A DNA stretch of 64,000 nt from Lingula anatina (lineage: Eukaryota > Brachiopoda > Lingulata > Lingulida > Lingulidae), in contig NW_019775493.1 of assembly GCF_001039355.2 (NCBI RefSeq), forward strand, positions 15,603 to 79,602, given 5' to 3'. Under the pieces are notes generated by a model. The model was not told where the DNA came from, did not search any database, and was given only the letters and a program-made list of their open reading frames with translations. This document shows positions 1-14,300 of this stretch, one piece after another. Every line of letters starts with the position of its first letter. Positions within the stretch are counted from its first letter, which is position 1. The translations under genes were made by a program, and so were the position numbers.

Positions 1-1266
1 GTAAAATTTGAATCACAGATGTTACTGGTATTTTTGTTTCACAAAAATATTGCTCAATCATGCAATGAAATCTTTGGAGTGCAATAAACATCCAAAATTA
101 CCAGGTTCTGGTAATGAAATGGTTCACTGTCTTTACACCTTTGAAACATACATGTTGAGATACAAACATTCACAAAAAACTTAATGACATTCACAAAAAA
201 TTAAATGGGACTTTAAAATAGTATTGCTGGGACAACGATACAATATGGCTAACAGTGGGTTCTTATTTAAAAAGTAACTGATTGTGCATTTCATCCTATA
301 AAAATATTGCTAAGTGTGTATTACATAATTATGAAATGAGTTGAAAGCACTTAACCCTATCCAACTGTATGGATAAAAGGTACAAAAATAGACTTAAATT
401 TGACTGATGTCTAAATGTCAAAATCATTTTACCTACATATAACAGTCAAGAAAAAAATCTTTCCAATCAACAGACAACATTATGACCCTGAATTGTATCA
501 GTAAATGATTAACAAACCCTTAGTTTGGACCATTTAAAAAATATTGCTTTTTTTGTGCTTTTTTGCACACAAGATGTGTGTTGTGTAGATAAAATACATT
601 CCCCTTTAAATTTCAACTTCTCAAAAATAATTCTCTATAGTACAACAAAATTTACACCCAGTACCTTACTTGGTATTACCTCTTGGAGATGATACTGAAA
701 TATCCAAATGACACTGAATACTAAAATGATAGTCCAAATAATAAGCACTGCCAGTATCTAGCAGTTTGAAGTCTCCCTGGTGATGGTTTAGCATTTTTAA
801 TAATGCTTAATTCCCTCCATCTTCAATAGGATGGATCAACATTAACTACTATCAAGACCACATAATATGAATTTCACCAAATGGTGTCCGACTTCATAAA
901 AGAATGTAAAAGAGATTAGCAAAACAGTTTGTAATCAAAAGTCTACCTGGTAGAAGCCAAGACAAATAGAAGATGTGTAAAAGCATTATGCTAGTGTGAA
1001 AGAGATCAATTAATCAGATATTTTAAGAAATCGAAGGTGAAACCTCTCAATGATTCTTTCCAACATTGCACTTATCAACTATTATTTTCGATTACTACAC
1101 AGATGTTACTAAGGCTTTTGAGTGAAAGTTTTTAAGCACCAGAGGCAACACTGATTTAGTACGAAGTGAAATTTCATAGAATTATAAAGGAGAATTCTTC
1201 AGTGGTTTAAAGTAGTAATTTTTCAATCCACCCTATATATTTTGAACTGACTTTGGACTTTTCCCT
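1..1266. other. Non-coding flank downstream of ADPGK
   Basis: AT-rich sequence beyond the ADPGK stop codon. It probably includes the 3' untranslated region of ADPGK (minus strand), but I could not identify a convincing poly(A) signal, so the transcript end is unknown. No open frame with recognisable protein similarity was seen on either strand. Confidence 0.5.
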
Positions 1267-2915
1267 CTAAATCTGCACTGCAAGCCCTGCTGAAGAAACA
1301 TTATCCCCACCTCCAGCAGTTTGAAACACTTGGGTGCAGACAAGAACCGGAGCAACACAAAACTCGTAGTTGCCCTCTTTCCAACATGACACTGGTCGAT
1401 TATTCTCAAATGAAATCCTTCTGCTTCCATGTGCCTGACTAGCAGCAAAAGATTCATCAATAATTAACCTTGCTTTTTCCAAATGAATGAAGTTGGACCC
1501 GCAGACATGGCGATTTGCTGTTAACGAGGCTTTAGCAGCAGCAGACATGGTGTTCTTCCATGGCGAGCCAGAGGTGGTTATAATTGCTTGGTAAGCCAAG
1601 GTGTGAACATGGAGTCTTGTCAGTTTTCTCCTATTATTTTTTTCTGATGTTTGACTGAGAATTTTATACACTGCTCTCATCTGATCAAGCACATGAGCAA
1701 TCCTGGGATAGGCATCTGATATTAATGTTGCAGTACCATTCATTAAAGCACTGTATAAATTGGGCAGTTCCTGCTCATTCATCCCCAGTGAGTCTGAGTA
1801 TGGGATAACATGCTCTACCAAATCTTGCAAAAGTGCTTCTTCACTGAATGAGGCCATTTCAAAATGAATCATGGTATTCTTAGAAGTCGAAGCTAAAACT
1901 TCTCCAAGCTTTTGTAGGCGTTCTTTGCGGACACCTGAAAGAAAAAGATGTGTCTCATATCCTTGGAAAACTTTGATATAAAAACCAAAATTTATTTTAC
2001 ATCTACCACAGTAAATATCCCTTGCATCGCATCTGTTGCTGTTAGGACACCCTTAAAATCTGTGAAGTGCTCTACTAAATGTGTAGATCAGATATGCGAA
2101 ATAAATTTTTATTTAACCCATGTAATATAGTGATAGGAGTGAATATGCCATCTTATTTTATAAATTTAATAAAAATTGCCACAAAATTGAAATCACTCCC
2201 CTCATCCAAAAGCCATGTAGGTGTTAATTCTTAAATAGTTTTGTTAATTGTCATGCAAATGCTGTTTTGTGCAAGCTTCCAACCCCTTGTCTAGAATTCA
2301 TCTACCTGGCTTGAAAGGAAAACTATCCATCATCTGTAGACCTCCCACAACAAGTAGTTGGGGAGAGAAAGAAGCTGCAGCTTGACTGAACAGTTCAAGG
2401 GAGTCAATGTATGGATTAAACTGGTCACTGTGAATAAAAAATCTAAAGAAAAAAATAAAAAGGTAAAAATTTATTATTGCTGCCTTAAATGCAAAATTCA
2501 TATTCCATGCATTATCATCATATGACAAATCTCTGTAAATATGAGGACATATTTAATTACACAAGAAATATAAACTTTGTGGGGAGAAAATATTTGAAAA
2601 ATTAAATGCCTTCCATTTGTTTTATATGAATTTTTCAACACACCTGTTTGCCCTAGGAGATTTGAAGTTACCCCAAGATGTCCCTGTAGCATATTCTAAG
2701 GCTATGTGGATGTCCTCATCGTCTATTGTATCTCCAGCAACTAAAAAGCAAAAAAATAGCATGCCAATTCTATTTCATTCGAAAAAGGATCCATCCTGCA
2801 AGCATGGACCTGATTATATAAAAAAAAACTGTTAAGTATGTATAATGATGAAAAAATTACACATCAAACTTATGCTACAACTGTAGATAAAAACAAAAAT
2901 TATAAAGCAGATATT

Positions 2916-2955
<40 letters not shown>

Positions 2956-3880
2956 TTGCACTTGAGGTCTGTTTGCTGAGAACTGACTTTTAATATTTGA
3001 TCCCAATAGGCCAGCAAGATGGGGAGAAACTTTGGCTCCAAGCATCACTTCACATCCCTCTTTAGCAAACCTCTGGGCCATCACGGGAGCATTTCCACCA
3101 ACTGCCCACCTAGTGAAGGAATGCCGCCTTGCCTCATTTACAATGGATTCAAATAGAGTCCTGTTTTCAATATATCTCCTGGAGTAAAAAAAAAAAAAAA
3201 AGAATAAGGTAATGGATATATTTCATCTTACTTAAATAAATTTAGAATCATACAAGCTTAAGAAGATGTTTATATTTGACAAAGAACAATAAAAGATACA
3301 GTTGTACACAGTACTTTCTTTTTAAAACCCCATATGGCATATATTGATGTAGAAGTTTGTCAAAAAAATAATTAAGACTAACATGCCCTTGCAAATGTGA
3401 AATATGAAAAGTACAACTATATGATAAAACCAATTCAATAATATGTCTGCATACGATGGTAACTTGATAAACTGTATTTTGGGCAGCTCTATTTATTTTG
3501 TAAACAATCAATGTGCTCCGTCCTTTTATGGTTACTTACTCTCCAGCAGCTCCGTGTCTAAAAAAGTACGAAAATACTTTCCCTAGCTCATCTTGGTCCC
3601 TTATCACACTGTAATGCTCAGGTATATCTGGTGGAATGAAACCTAAGTTATGGAAAATATCAGTTGCGTTAACAAATCCGTCCACACAGGCGCCAAATCC
3701 AACTGCAACTCTAGTCCGTGTTTCAAAGCTAACTTTTTTCTCTGCGCGAAGCAATCCTCTCAACACAGAGTCTAAGCGATCGTTGAGGATTTTATCATTG
3801 TAGCTTCGGTGCAGATACGCTACTAATGCCACAAAAATTGAAAGGGAAACAACACCACCGGCCTTCGTCAACAACGACAT
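1267..3880 (-). CDS. ADPGK: ADP-dependent glucokinase, complete, 5 coding exons
   Basis: The family phosphorylates glucose to glucose-6-phosphate using ADP rather than ATP; the animal enzyme is ER-associated. Coding exons (minus strand): 3540-3880, 2952-3178, 2644-2740, 2306-2442, 1267-1934. All junctions are GT-AG with matching phase, giving 489 residues against about 497 in vertebrates. The start at 3880 is chosen because it puts a hydrophobic anchor (VVSLSIFVALVAYL) at residues 10-23. The frame stays open upstream to 4033, so a longer N-terminus is possible. Recognisable motifs are VAVGFGACVD near residue 58, HGAAGE at the end of exon 1, VGGNAP in exon 2, VVGGLQMMD in exon 4, LGMNEQEL in exon 5, and the C-terminal GGGDNVSSAGL holding the GxGD catalytic aspartate. 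The exon 2 donor lies inside a (GT)n tract. Head to head with ANAPC1. Confidence 0.93.
2922..2951. repeat. (CA)n microsatellite overlapping the ADPGK exon 2 donor
   Basis: About 15 CA units on the plus strand, GT on the coding strand. Phase matching places the exon 2 boundary at 2952, so the first GT of the tract is the splice donor. Confidence 0.9.
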
Positions 3881-4539
3881 CGCTCTTTGTCCTGGGGACA
3901 GACTAAGCCTACCCTGGACCCTGACTACGTTGTGCCTTGCTGTGTTGTGATTATTAATTTGGGTCAAGCATAGATACGGAGCAAATACCATTTGGAACAG
4001 GTGCTTGAATTTCCACTCTATTTCAATGTACATATTTTCTTTTGAATTGTTATGAAATAATTAATATAATTATCTTAATAAATATTTTGCTTTATTATAC
4101 CTATATATTTTTATAAAGAAGGTAATTGGTCTTCAGTCCGTGGTGCGGCGCGAAGGATTGAATTTTGCCTTGTATTTGTCGTTCACCAAATGAAGTAAGT
4201 ACAGCACTTTCAGCGTTAACAAGCAGATGCTGAATCTTCTAACACTACTGCTTAAAGAATCCACACAGCATCATATAGGTAATTGGCGCCTGTTACTTGC
4301 ACATTAACTGTATATCTAGGAAGCACGCCACCGTTCCACCATGACCGCGTTAACCGAAGCCCTTAGATAGGGACAGATGATATCCCTTGTTAAATTGCAC
4401 TTTTCCGATGTTCACCCCCAAAACGACCTTATTATGTTTGAACGAGATGGAAGTTTCATGTAATACATTAAAACGCCAAAATTTAAAAAAAAAATGTTTA
4501 AAGAGCAGAGACACTGATCAAAGTGAAAACTGAAAACCA

Positions 4540-4573
4540 TTTTTTTTTTTTTTGGGGGGGGGGGGGGGGGGGN
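4540..4573. repeat. poly(T)-poly(G) run ending in an ambiguous base
   Basis: A T run followed by about 19 G, then a single N directly at the left edge of the inverted-repeat element. The run is probably unreliable in the assembly. Confidence 0.8.
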
Positions 4574-5197
4574 TGCCTCAGTTTTCGGCCTTACAAGCTC
4601 ACGGTACCCTTACCGCTGGTAAGGCCTCATAGCAGTATGTACAAAAACCTTGAGACACTTAAGTACCTCGAAATGTCCACGTTCTGACAATCTCTGTGGG
4701 TCCTCCGTTGTACCTTGTAGTATGTAAATCCAATTAAAAGTGTTTTGGTGTACCTTCAGGCACGATGTTTATAAAGTTTTGGTCATTTTATTTCAGCTTC
4801 CTACTGCACTGACACAACAGCATGCCATATTGTGGTACACTTGCGGAAAGGATGACCACCTTTTCAAGGTCGACCTCGAAATGGAGTTGACCTGTTTCGT
4901 GTTTCCAATGTAAACTTTTATAGCGCCCTCGGGCGACAAGTTGTGAAAAATGGTGTTTGATCCATGTAGGCGACCTAGCTCCAGTTATAATGTTTTATAA
5001 GCATTTGGCCATCCATTTGCGCTTCTGTCGAATTTAATTGGATTTACATACTACAAGGTACAACGGAGGACCCACAGAGATTGTCAGAACGTGGACATTT
5101 CGAGGTACTTAAGTGTCTCAAGGTTTTTGAACATACTGCTATGAGGCCTTACCAGCGGTAAGGGTACCGTGAGCTTGTAAGGCCAAAAACTGAGGCA
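4574..5197. mobile_element. Non-autonomous inverted-repeat (MITE/foldback) element, 624 bp
   Basis: The left arm (4574-4738, starting TGCCTCAGTTTT) and right arm (5033-5197, ending in the reverse complement) are 165 bp each, with about two mismatches by eye. They flank a 294-bp centre with no coding frame. The near identity implies a recent insertion or ongoing gene conversion. No target-site duplication could be read because the left flank is the poly(G)/N artefact. It lies in the presumed 5'UTR intron of ANAPC1. The superfamily is unknown. Confidence 0.85.
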
Positions 5198-5347
5198 AGG
5201 GGGAGTACATGTACTAGTAGATATCAAAGGCTTGTTTATCTTTTGATTTTAAAAAGCTGTCTATTTGATTTTATTTATACATGTATTTTAATTTGTTTCT
5301 AGGTGTTTAATGGTACTTTCAAACTAAGCACACTGGATCTCCAGGAT

Positions 5348-8278
5348 ATGATTGGTGCCTACCAAGCCCAAGAATTTGAACCATATGGGAGGGGGCATGT
5401 GGCAGCTCATCCAGGGAAAGTACAGCTGCAGATTAAGAAGTCATCAACACTGGAACATGGAATACCGCTAGTGAAAGCAATAAAGGATATTTCCTTACAT
5501 GAAAACTCAAAAGTAAGCATGTGTGGTATTTATATGTATGTGATTACACACTTATCCAGAAATAAGTCTGTGCAAAGTTTTATCAAAATGCTCGGTATGA
5601 AGCTTTTTTTTACATGTATTGTACTATAACTGAAAAATAATTACATTCTCGGCCCTGTTCAGTTTTGACACAAATGTAGTGCTGCAGAGGAAGCAGATCT
5701 TAACATGAAAAGATGTTGGTCTTTATCTTTTGACATGTATTTTTGATTTTTCCTTGTTGTAGAAGGAGCACTGGCACAAGAGGAAAAATGTGACAAACAA
5801 TTGTATTGAGGAACTCTACGTCAAGGAAACCACTGTCGTGTGGAGCAGGGGAGGGAATGAGGAAAGCAGAAAGGTTATTAAAACTGTCACTGTCGACTCA
5901 GCAGTACAGCAGGTAAATGATACCCTTTAGTTTTGGTTTAGGAGTTTTAACTTTTAGTTGACTAAGTTTAAGCTTCAAACTATAAGGAAAGATGTATTTT
6001 GAAAAATTTTTTTGATAAAAGATGGCAAATTACTTATACAGGAGGATTCTTGAAACTGGAAAAATGCTGATTTTTTCATTTGAATATATGTTATATGCAA
6101 ATATTTAGAAATGGTTTGAACTACTTTACTTATTTTATTTATTTGTCTGTATATTTATTTTCAGGCCTTGTGGTGCACATTTACTTTACCGGACAGCTTG
6201 AGTGATGTGGAACAGAAAAGTAATACCTTAGATATGATAGGTTTGTATTTCAAATGTTACTCAAAACATTTAGTTCATTTTAAAGTACTTATAGCTTCTT
6301 AACATGTGCAATATATGCATTTTCTAAATGAAGAACCGTGTCATATAAATTAAACTTTTTTTTTAATTAAAATTATAATTTGCACTGACAAATCTTTTCT
6401 TTTCAGTACTCATGTTCTGAAGGTTTTTGTGAGAGTTACAATGAAAATGCAGTTTGTTTTTAATTGCAATTTTGCTGGAACAGAAATTATTTTGTGATGT
6501 TTTTATTTTGCCACTAGGTCACAAAGAACATGGGATATGTATTGTGGAGTCTGGGTGTGTGAATGTATTCACTGATGAGGGAAAAGATTACATTTCCACA
6601 TTGCCATTCCAGGTAAAATGTCTTGTTATACGTATAGCATGGATATTAATTGATAATGAACAAACCCCATGGATGAAAGTTTGCAGGATTATGCCTGATT
6701 TCAGGATTTTCAGTCTTCTCTTTGATCATATTTTTTATATGGTCTTCATGCAATGAGGAAATGCAAGCTATGTTTTCAGGATTTTCAGTTTTTACAACTT
6801 TCATCCATGAAACTCGGGTATGAACAGAATTTTTTATCTATAGCTTGAAAATTAAACTGATACTTTACCAGTTAATAATTTCCCTAAGTCAGTCAGGAAA
6901 TTGGGCTGGGATAGATGTGACAATCTATTACTGCTCTGGTGTGCTCATCACAACTGATGTCTAGTTTCTATATATTGATGTTTGTGATAGGTATCTGGAG
7001 CCTGGGTTATAAAGAATGGATTGATGTTTGAGAGAACTGTGACACACAGAGAGATGGCAAATTCTAAAAGGTAATATATATGAACAATAATTTTTATAAA
7101 TATCATTGGGACTGATATTTTTTATCTGTTTGAATAGTCTTGCAGTTGTCATATATGTTTATTTTTGTATATAAATGATCTTAAACATTTGCTTTTGAAT
7201 AATGTATCCTAAATTGATACTAGCCTTGTTATCTACAAGTTTTGTAAAAAAAATTCACTTAGTTTGATTCTCTGGGATATTTTCATATGTTGAAGTACAG
7301 ATATATTGTTCTGTTTGTATGGTCTAGGGTGAGCCCGCTCCCTGTCCTCTTCACTATGCTCCACCCCCTGGATGAGCTGGCACCTGTCATTAGCAAGTCT
7401 GCAGGTGAGACATAGAGAATGTAGCTCAGACAAATATATGTCATATTTTTTATTGAGTAGGGATATGTTTTCATTGCCATATTTGATCTATAATATTGTT
7501 TCGTTGGGATTAATTTATGCAAAAAATTGAAGGAGACACATTTCCCCTTTATGCAACAAGAGTTGTTTTTGTTTTCAATTCACTGGTGCTTATGAATATG
7601 TTGTGTTTGTAAAGAAAAGCTAAAGGGTGGTTATACATTTTTTAAATTATATTTGCCAAAAAGAAAAAAATATTTGTACTGTAACAACTACAGTTTTAAA
7701 TTCCTGTATATAAATTAAACAATTTTAACAATGTAACAAATTGTTGCTTGTATTAAATATTATGGCCTTAGGGATAAAAAAAAAATATATCAAATATTCA
7801 ATAAGACTCATCATCCTAAAAATTATGTATTTTCCTAGGTGGTATGAATGCATCAAAGGTCCAGTTTGTGACCAGCCACAGCCATCAGATAGTGTTCACC
7901 AGTGAGGACCCCTCACTTGCTGTGCTGTATGACACAGTACATGGGGTGCACTCTATATGGAAGATAAGAAGGGCAAAGTTAGAGGTACAGCTAGATCAAG
8001 ACCATTTTATGATTTATTTGTATGGCACTGAATTAGTTTAAGCCAAGGGTTATTTCCAAGACTTAGAACTTTTGAATAAAGTCTTTCTATCATCTGTGAT
8101 TCATCCAGATCATCAAATTTTACTTGTCTTTGACATAATTTAGAAAAGTAAATGGGGTTATTTGTTCCCTTATTTTCATATGAAAAAATGACCAGGCTTC
8201 CTTGACTTGAATATTCATATATAATTGTATAACATAATTGTATAACTTCAACCTTCGGGTTGCGATTCTCCAATAAAG

Positions 8279-8318
<40 letters not shown>

Positions 8319-11300
8319 TACCCAGGAAGGGTTTTCAGCCTCTGGGATGGACTTGATGGGCAGCCTTCCTGTCCAGTCTGCTGCCACAACACCACTGCCA
8401 GGACATAGTCATTCCAGCAGTAGTTCCCTGTCCAGAGTGACCTTCTCCAGCCTGTCACCATCTTCAAGCATGTCACCATTCAGAAGTCACCCCAGCCGAG
8501 TCAACTCTCCTGCTTCGCGCTCTATCAGTAGTCCATCTCTCACACAATCAGCATCACTCAAGTAAGCATTTATTATAAACATTTGATTGGGTTTTCTTAG
8601 ATATTCTTTTATTGTTTCAGACAACTGCCCTCTGTTGAGAATTCATTATATCAAAACAGGTTTTTTTTTTTTTTTTTTTTTTTTTTGTCCCATTTCAGTC
8701 AAATGCAGTCCCCATCCGTGGCATCAAACAGTCTCTATAGGTTCCAGACTCCATCTCCTGGAGTGCGGTCCCCAGCGTGTCTGTCTCGTACCCCAGTGAC
8801 TCACAACACCACTCTCTGGAATGACACCTGTGCCGAGGCGGGGGAGCCCCTGACGCCTGATGTGTGTCTGGAACAAGTGTGGACGGATCTCGGCATCACT
8901 GGAGGGTAGGCACAGTGTTTGTGATTCTGTTGATAATGCTTGAATTGAGTGGAACTTAAATTGAATATAAAGAGGTTTACAAATTCAGACAATAACAGGC
9001 ATATATAAAACTAATCATTATGATGATTTTATTTTTTAAACATATACTTAAAGGGATCAAAACAACTCTTCATTTTGGCAAGAGAAGTGCCATTAAATGG
9101 CAGTTTGGTTATAAAATGGAATTTATTATATTTCTTTGTGTTGTTTAAAATGTATTTATTGTGGAATTTTGAATCTCATGTGGAGAGTTAAATTTAGCAG
9201 TGCATGACATTAATTCCATTTTAATAGTGGTTTATATCATTTAGTCGCAGGCACAGTGGCCGTGCAAGTAAAGTCTTTATTACCACTGACTTGCGTGAAC
9301 AGCAGTATTTGTGCTACTTAATACCAACAGAAAAACAACTTAGGTAAAATATCTGTTATCAAAGTTCTTCCCAGTTTACCTTTAATGTATATTTAAATAT
9401 ACTTAAAAGTGAAATAATAAACAGGTACTTTAAGACAGGCTGACATGTGGGACAGACAAATATTTCTGCAGCAGTTAAAAAGAAGTATAAAGAATAATGT
9501 AATGCATTGGTTAAACTCTGCTTTTACTTTCAGGTGTTTGAAATTTGAAGAGAGCAATGACAGAAGTCAGTTGATATTTGGAACAGCACAGACCATTCCT
9601 GCCAGAGATGCTGGTCCATTGGAGGTAGGCTTCCAAAAAAAAAGTCTTCATTTTGCAAATTTTTAGGGTTTTGCACTTTAAGATATGATGTTGATGATAG
9701 AAATGAACTTATTTTTATGTATGTGATATAAAGACATTTGTAATACTCCAGAATTTTTTTTTTTTTTTGGTTCACTTGTTAAAGTAAAGAGTTCGGCAGT
9801 ATGATATTGAATAGTCCTTTAAAGAAAACATGGTGTTTGGATCATTTTAATTGCCACACAATAACCACAATCCATAAATATTTCAGACATTAAACATGAT
9901 GGTGGTCCTGGACCCTGGTAGTAACCTAGTGCTGTATACAGGCACCACACAAGTGAACAGTATCCATGTTCCAGGCATTCCCTTGGCCACGCCTTCCACT
10001 TCCTTGTCCTATCCCCCTGTACCAGACAGCCCGGCGCAGGGACCTTTTTCCTCCAGTAGACCTCCCAGTGCCATGGACACAGGATTTGAAGAGGAGGTAT
10101 TACACACTAATTGAAGAAGTCACTGTTTAAAGACACTGAAAGCTTTTTTTAAAGACACTAAAGGGGCTTGACAGAAAAATATATTGATATGTACATAAGT
10201 TGAAATTGAATTTTACATTTTGAAGCCAATGGTATTATGGAAATTTGTGATTGTAAGGTGTAAGATTGGAGAATGAAAAAGATGCATGGATAAAAATATG
10301 GATAAAAGTTTAATTTATTGTTTATTAGTCTGTAAGGGTTTATTATTATTTGCAGCATTTCATTTTAATATGAGTGCCCCACATAAAATGTTAGATTGAA
10401 GTGGATATTTATCAACTTGTCATACTTTTTTCTTTAATATTTAAAGGTAAATCTGCTATCACCAGTGCCAACTGAGTTCAATGAATCGAGTCAGCTTCTA
10501 GATGGTTCCTTGGCTGAAGAGTTGTCTTCCTGGCAGTTCCCTAGTATTATAGCAGGGATAAAGGATCCTGTAGAGAATCAGTTCACTGTGGTACGAGGGC
10601 CATTTTGGTGGATAATTGGGTGTTACTAAATAATTTCTTATTGAATAATAGGCTTCCAGACTCCTGTGAAGCAAATTTTGTTTTTTAAACAGGTTGACTA
10701 TTGTAAGATTTATATTTTGTAGAGTTAAATATGATCTGAATCTTGCTGTAAGGGTAATAAAATCAACACTTGTTATCAGTTATCTGATGAAATATTGGAT
10801 ATGAAGTTGGAGAAGTTATTTAACAATTATATTGTCTTTTACAGGAACTTGCTAATGGCCAGCTATTTCATACTGGGCTACCAGAACTTGCTGAATCCCC
10901 TTTAGGTAAATAGGTCTTTCTCTGTAAGTCCCTAACATGTATAAGTTTTAGTCAAGTCTTTAACCTATTAAGGTTGTGACTTTTTGGGAATTTTATTCCT
11001 TTATGTTGTAAAATATTAATAATATTTGACTAACTTGATAGCAGATTAAAATATTGTCTTATATGATTAGCAAGGAATGGGATACATCACTTACTCTGAT
11101 TTCTGAAAGTTGACCATTACTTTTATACAGTGAGGCTATGTCTGAAAGCAGTTAGCCAGGTTCTGCCCCGAGATGTGGGCATACAGGTGCTGGTCAAGTG
11201 GTATGCAGTCCGTAATGCAGCTGGTATAGTCTCCAGTCAATCAGAGTGGACAAAGTTTGTCAAGTGCATGTTTAATCTGATGGGATACGATGCTGGAAAG

Positions 11301-14300
11301 TTGGCTCTTACAAAGAAGGTGATATAATGTTGGCAATAGGATATGTTCCATGTTATGTAAATGAGTATTCATCTGGTGTAAGTTCACATATTTTACCTTC
11401 AGATATTTGGTAATTGTATGTCTTATTTTATCACAAAACTTTGCATAAGGAATGTTTAAGCTGTCTAATTCATTTGCCTCAGTAGCTATTTGTCTCCTTT
11501 CATCTCTGTAACAGTACAATATGGACAGCAGTGCATCTCCTGTGATGACTACAAAGAAAGCAAGAACATCAGACCATGGAACTGAAGAGGTGAGCACAAT
11601 AAAGAAAATAACGAAGCGATTGCTATGTCTTGAAAAGAGTTAAGTGCTGTTCGGTTAATAATTGGTATAAAAAAATATATATATATCAGTTTCAGTGAAT
11701 CATTCCATTCCTAACCAACATTTTTTATGGAAATGATACTTTTTTCAGGATTGGCAATACCTGCTGTCTTCTGATCATCACAAGCTCAGTCAGAATACCC
11801 ACATTTACAGCCTGGGAGTAGAAGAACCAATTCCCTTACAGTCCCCATCCCTTTCCTGTCACACAGTGGGCACAGCAGATGTGCAGGCTTTGCTCTTCTC
11901 ACACATACCTGCAGTCATGTTTGCTTTACATTTGGCATATGAGGTATGAATAACAATAGCAGTGGAAACAAATATTCAAGTACAATGCAATGTGCAATAT
12001 GATGGTGTACCATGGAATGTTTTTTTATTGGTATTATATGACATTATATATTGTATGATTTATATCATGTACTTCATTATATGACCTTGTTTTGGTGAAT
12101 TCTAACACTGCATCTCCCCTTTTTGTCTTTTGCTGGTTCACAATACCTTTCATAATTGGATGCATTTATGAGATTTGTGTATATTAATTAGGTTATTGAA
12201 TTGTTTCATGGTAAGTGACTCGCAGTCACTGTACTTTTGATAAGATTATTTATTCACTCTTTGTAGAATGCCAAACTCAACAGACTACTTTCTGAGGAGC
12301 TGAAGTCAATAGCAACAGTGCTACACCAGCTCTCAAGGTAATAATAATAATGAGTACAGTTTTAGCGGCTGGTTTTTATCATTGCACAGTATTTTACTTT
12401 ATGTAGAATGCTTTTGTGAAAATTTATTTTGTTCTTGTATAATTTTGTTGGTAAGCATACCATTTTGTGTTATTTTTAATGGAAGAAGTCACCAAAATTG
12501 TAATTTGATATTATAAATCTATATTTATAAATGGAATTTTTCTGTTTCCAGAGATCTAAAGTGTGAGGCTTACATTGATCATTACTGCAGAGATTTCCCA
12601 CATCTTTTTAATGTGTTGCAAGAAAGAAGCCAATTTTCTCCTGGTGAGTCAAGTTGTATTTTTTATTTATTTATTTATTTATTTTGTCAAAAAGAAAAGT
12701 AAATTTATCCCTTCTAAAAATGGACAAATATGGAAAGGTTGGTTATCTTTGACAGACATTTTTCATAGTATACACTTTTATATTAATGCAAGTTTACTAA
12801 TGTAGCAAGATGTGTTTTTTTTTAAACTAACTGCTCTAGTCTGTTTTAAAATCCATCTTTTATGTGAATCAGTTGGTGTAACTGTCTTATTGTTTTCTTT
12901 TCAGAAAATCTTCAAAAAATGCACAGGCCCCAATTTTTCAGTGTGAACCCTCCCAGCATCTACAGATGGCTGTACCAAGTGCTGAAGGGAGCAGAACCCG
13001 ATGTGTTCCCTTACCTTCAAAATGTGACATTATCAGTCAGAAATATTGTCATAGTAAGTGTGATCATGTTGACAGTCACATTGTAAGTTTTCATGGTGGT
13101 CATCAACACATTTTGACTTTTAGAATTCTAATTTGCTTGTCCAGAATATTTGATTATTTCTGGCTCATGAACCCAGGTTTGTGTTCTACATCCATGCAGT
13201 ATTACGAGCATCAAACCTCCATCTTTCAGCTATTTACAGTCTTGTGTACCAACAGTGGACAAGAACCGGACAAAGAGAAATATTTAAAGAAAATCGCAGC
13301 AGCAGGTGAGGATTTTTGCTGTATGAATAAACTCAAAATAATGTGACTTGATATTATTTGTCCTGATTCTTTAATAGCAAGATGTTACTCTAAATCTCTT
13401 GAAACTTAATTTGAAGATACTTAGAATAATGATAAGCATCAATATATCTTATTCCAGAAAATCAATAATGACAGGAATTAGAAATCACCACAGTCAAAAT
13501 GGTTTCAAAATGGTTTCAGTTGCATTAAATATTTTGCTACATTAATGTACATTATAATATGGTATGATTCCATTTTAGGTCACAGACCAACATCAACTAA
13601 TGTCTCACTGTCCAAAAGTTTTGCTGGATCATCTCAAGCCTCCATTTCTACAAATATTTTGCAGCTGATGACTGAACTAGGTTAGTAAGGCTTTTGTAAC
13701 TTGGTTAAAATGGTCAAAATTTAAAAATAAAAATTTTAAAAAATGTGCTACTTTTTCTATTTATAGTAGCCTTTACTTTAGGGGAATATGGGTTTATGGC
13801 TCTCTTACTGAGAATTGCCTGGTAAAAAAATGAGTGTTTACATGTTTAATATAGCCAAAGAAATGCTGAGGATGCTCCATCTGTTTTAGGAATAACCTTT
13901 GAGTCAATAGAAAACCTGCCACTGGGGGTGGCATTGCCTTTGAGAGAAGCAATCTACCATGGTAGAGAAACACCACCTTCTACATTACCAGAGGAGGCCT
14001 ATCAGTTAATAGGTAAGGGTAAAATGTAGTAATTTCAGAGGTGTTTAGTTTTTATTTAATTGAATTTTTATGGTGAAATTTCACTATATATATTTCATTA
14101 TATAAAATCAAACAAGGCCAAAGCATATTTAGAAGCATTTTCTCCTATTTCCTAAATGATTTTTAAGATGTTCTGATCATGTTCATAATTTCAGTTTTGC
14201 ATTATGCTAATTTTTTAAAAACAATCAGTACCTAAATTGATGTTCAGACCATATTATTTAGATACTTGCTGTAGTCCTGTGTATGGTCCAAGATCATCAT

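Larger units (their letters stand above)
3881..5347. promoter_or_regulatory. Divergent ADPGK / ANAPC1 spacer, likely shared promoter plus ANAPC1 5'UTR intron
   Basis: The two start codons are head to head 1.5 kb apart. The ANAPC1 first coding exon is preceded by a good acceptor (TTTCTAG, ending 5302), so an upstream non-coding exon is expected. A consensus donor (GTAAGT at 4195) could end it, placing transcription starts of both genes around 3.9-4.2 kb. An ATG just before that donor would make only a short upstream frame if spliced to 5303. The 3' half of the spacer is filled by an inverted-repeat element. Promoter function is inferred from gene orientation; no core promoter motif was identified. 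Confidence 0.45.

Noticed and set aside
2832-3041. Frame translating the CA repeat (VCVCVC)
   Set aside because: Microsatellite read-through past the ADPGK exon 2 donor.
3881-4033. N-terminal extension of ADPGK to the ATG at 4033
   Set aside because: The extension is basic and unlike the family, and the start at 3880 places the membrane anchor at the N-terminus. Kept only as an alternative.
13200-13229. Earlier acceptor for ANAPC1 exon 21
   Set aside because: It is also in phase, but adds ten residues absent from the family; the acceptor before 13230 has the better pyrimidine tract.
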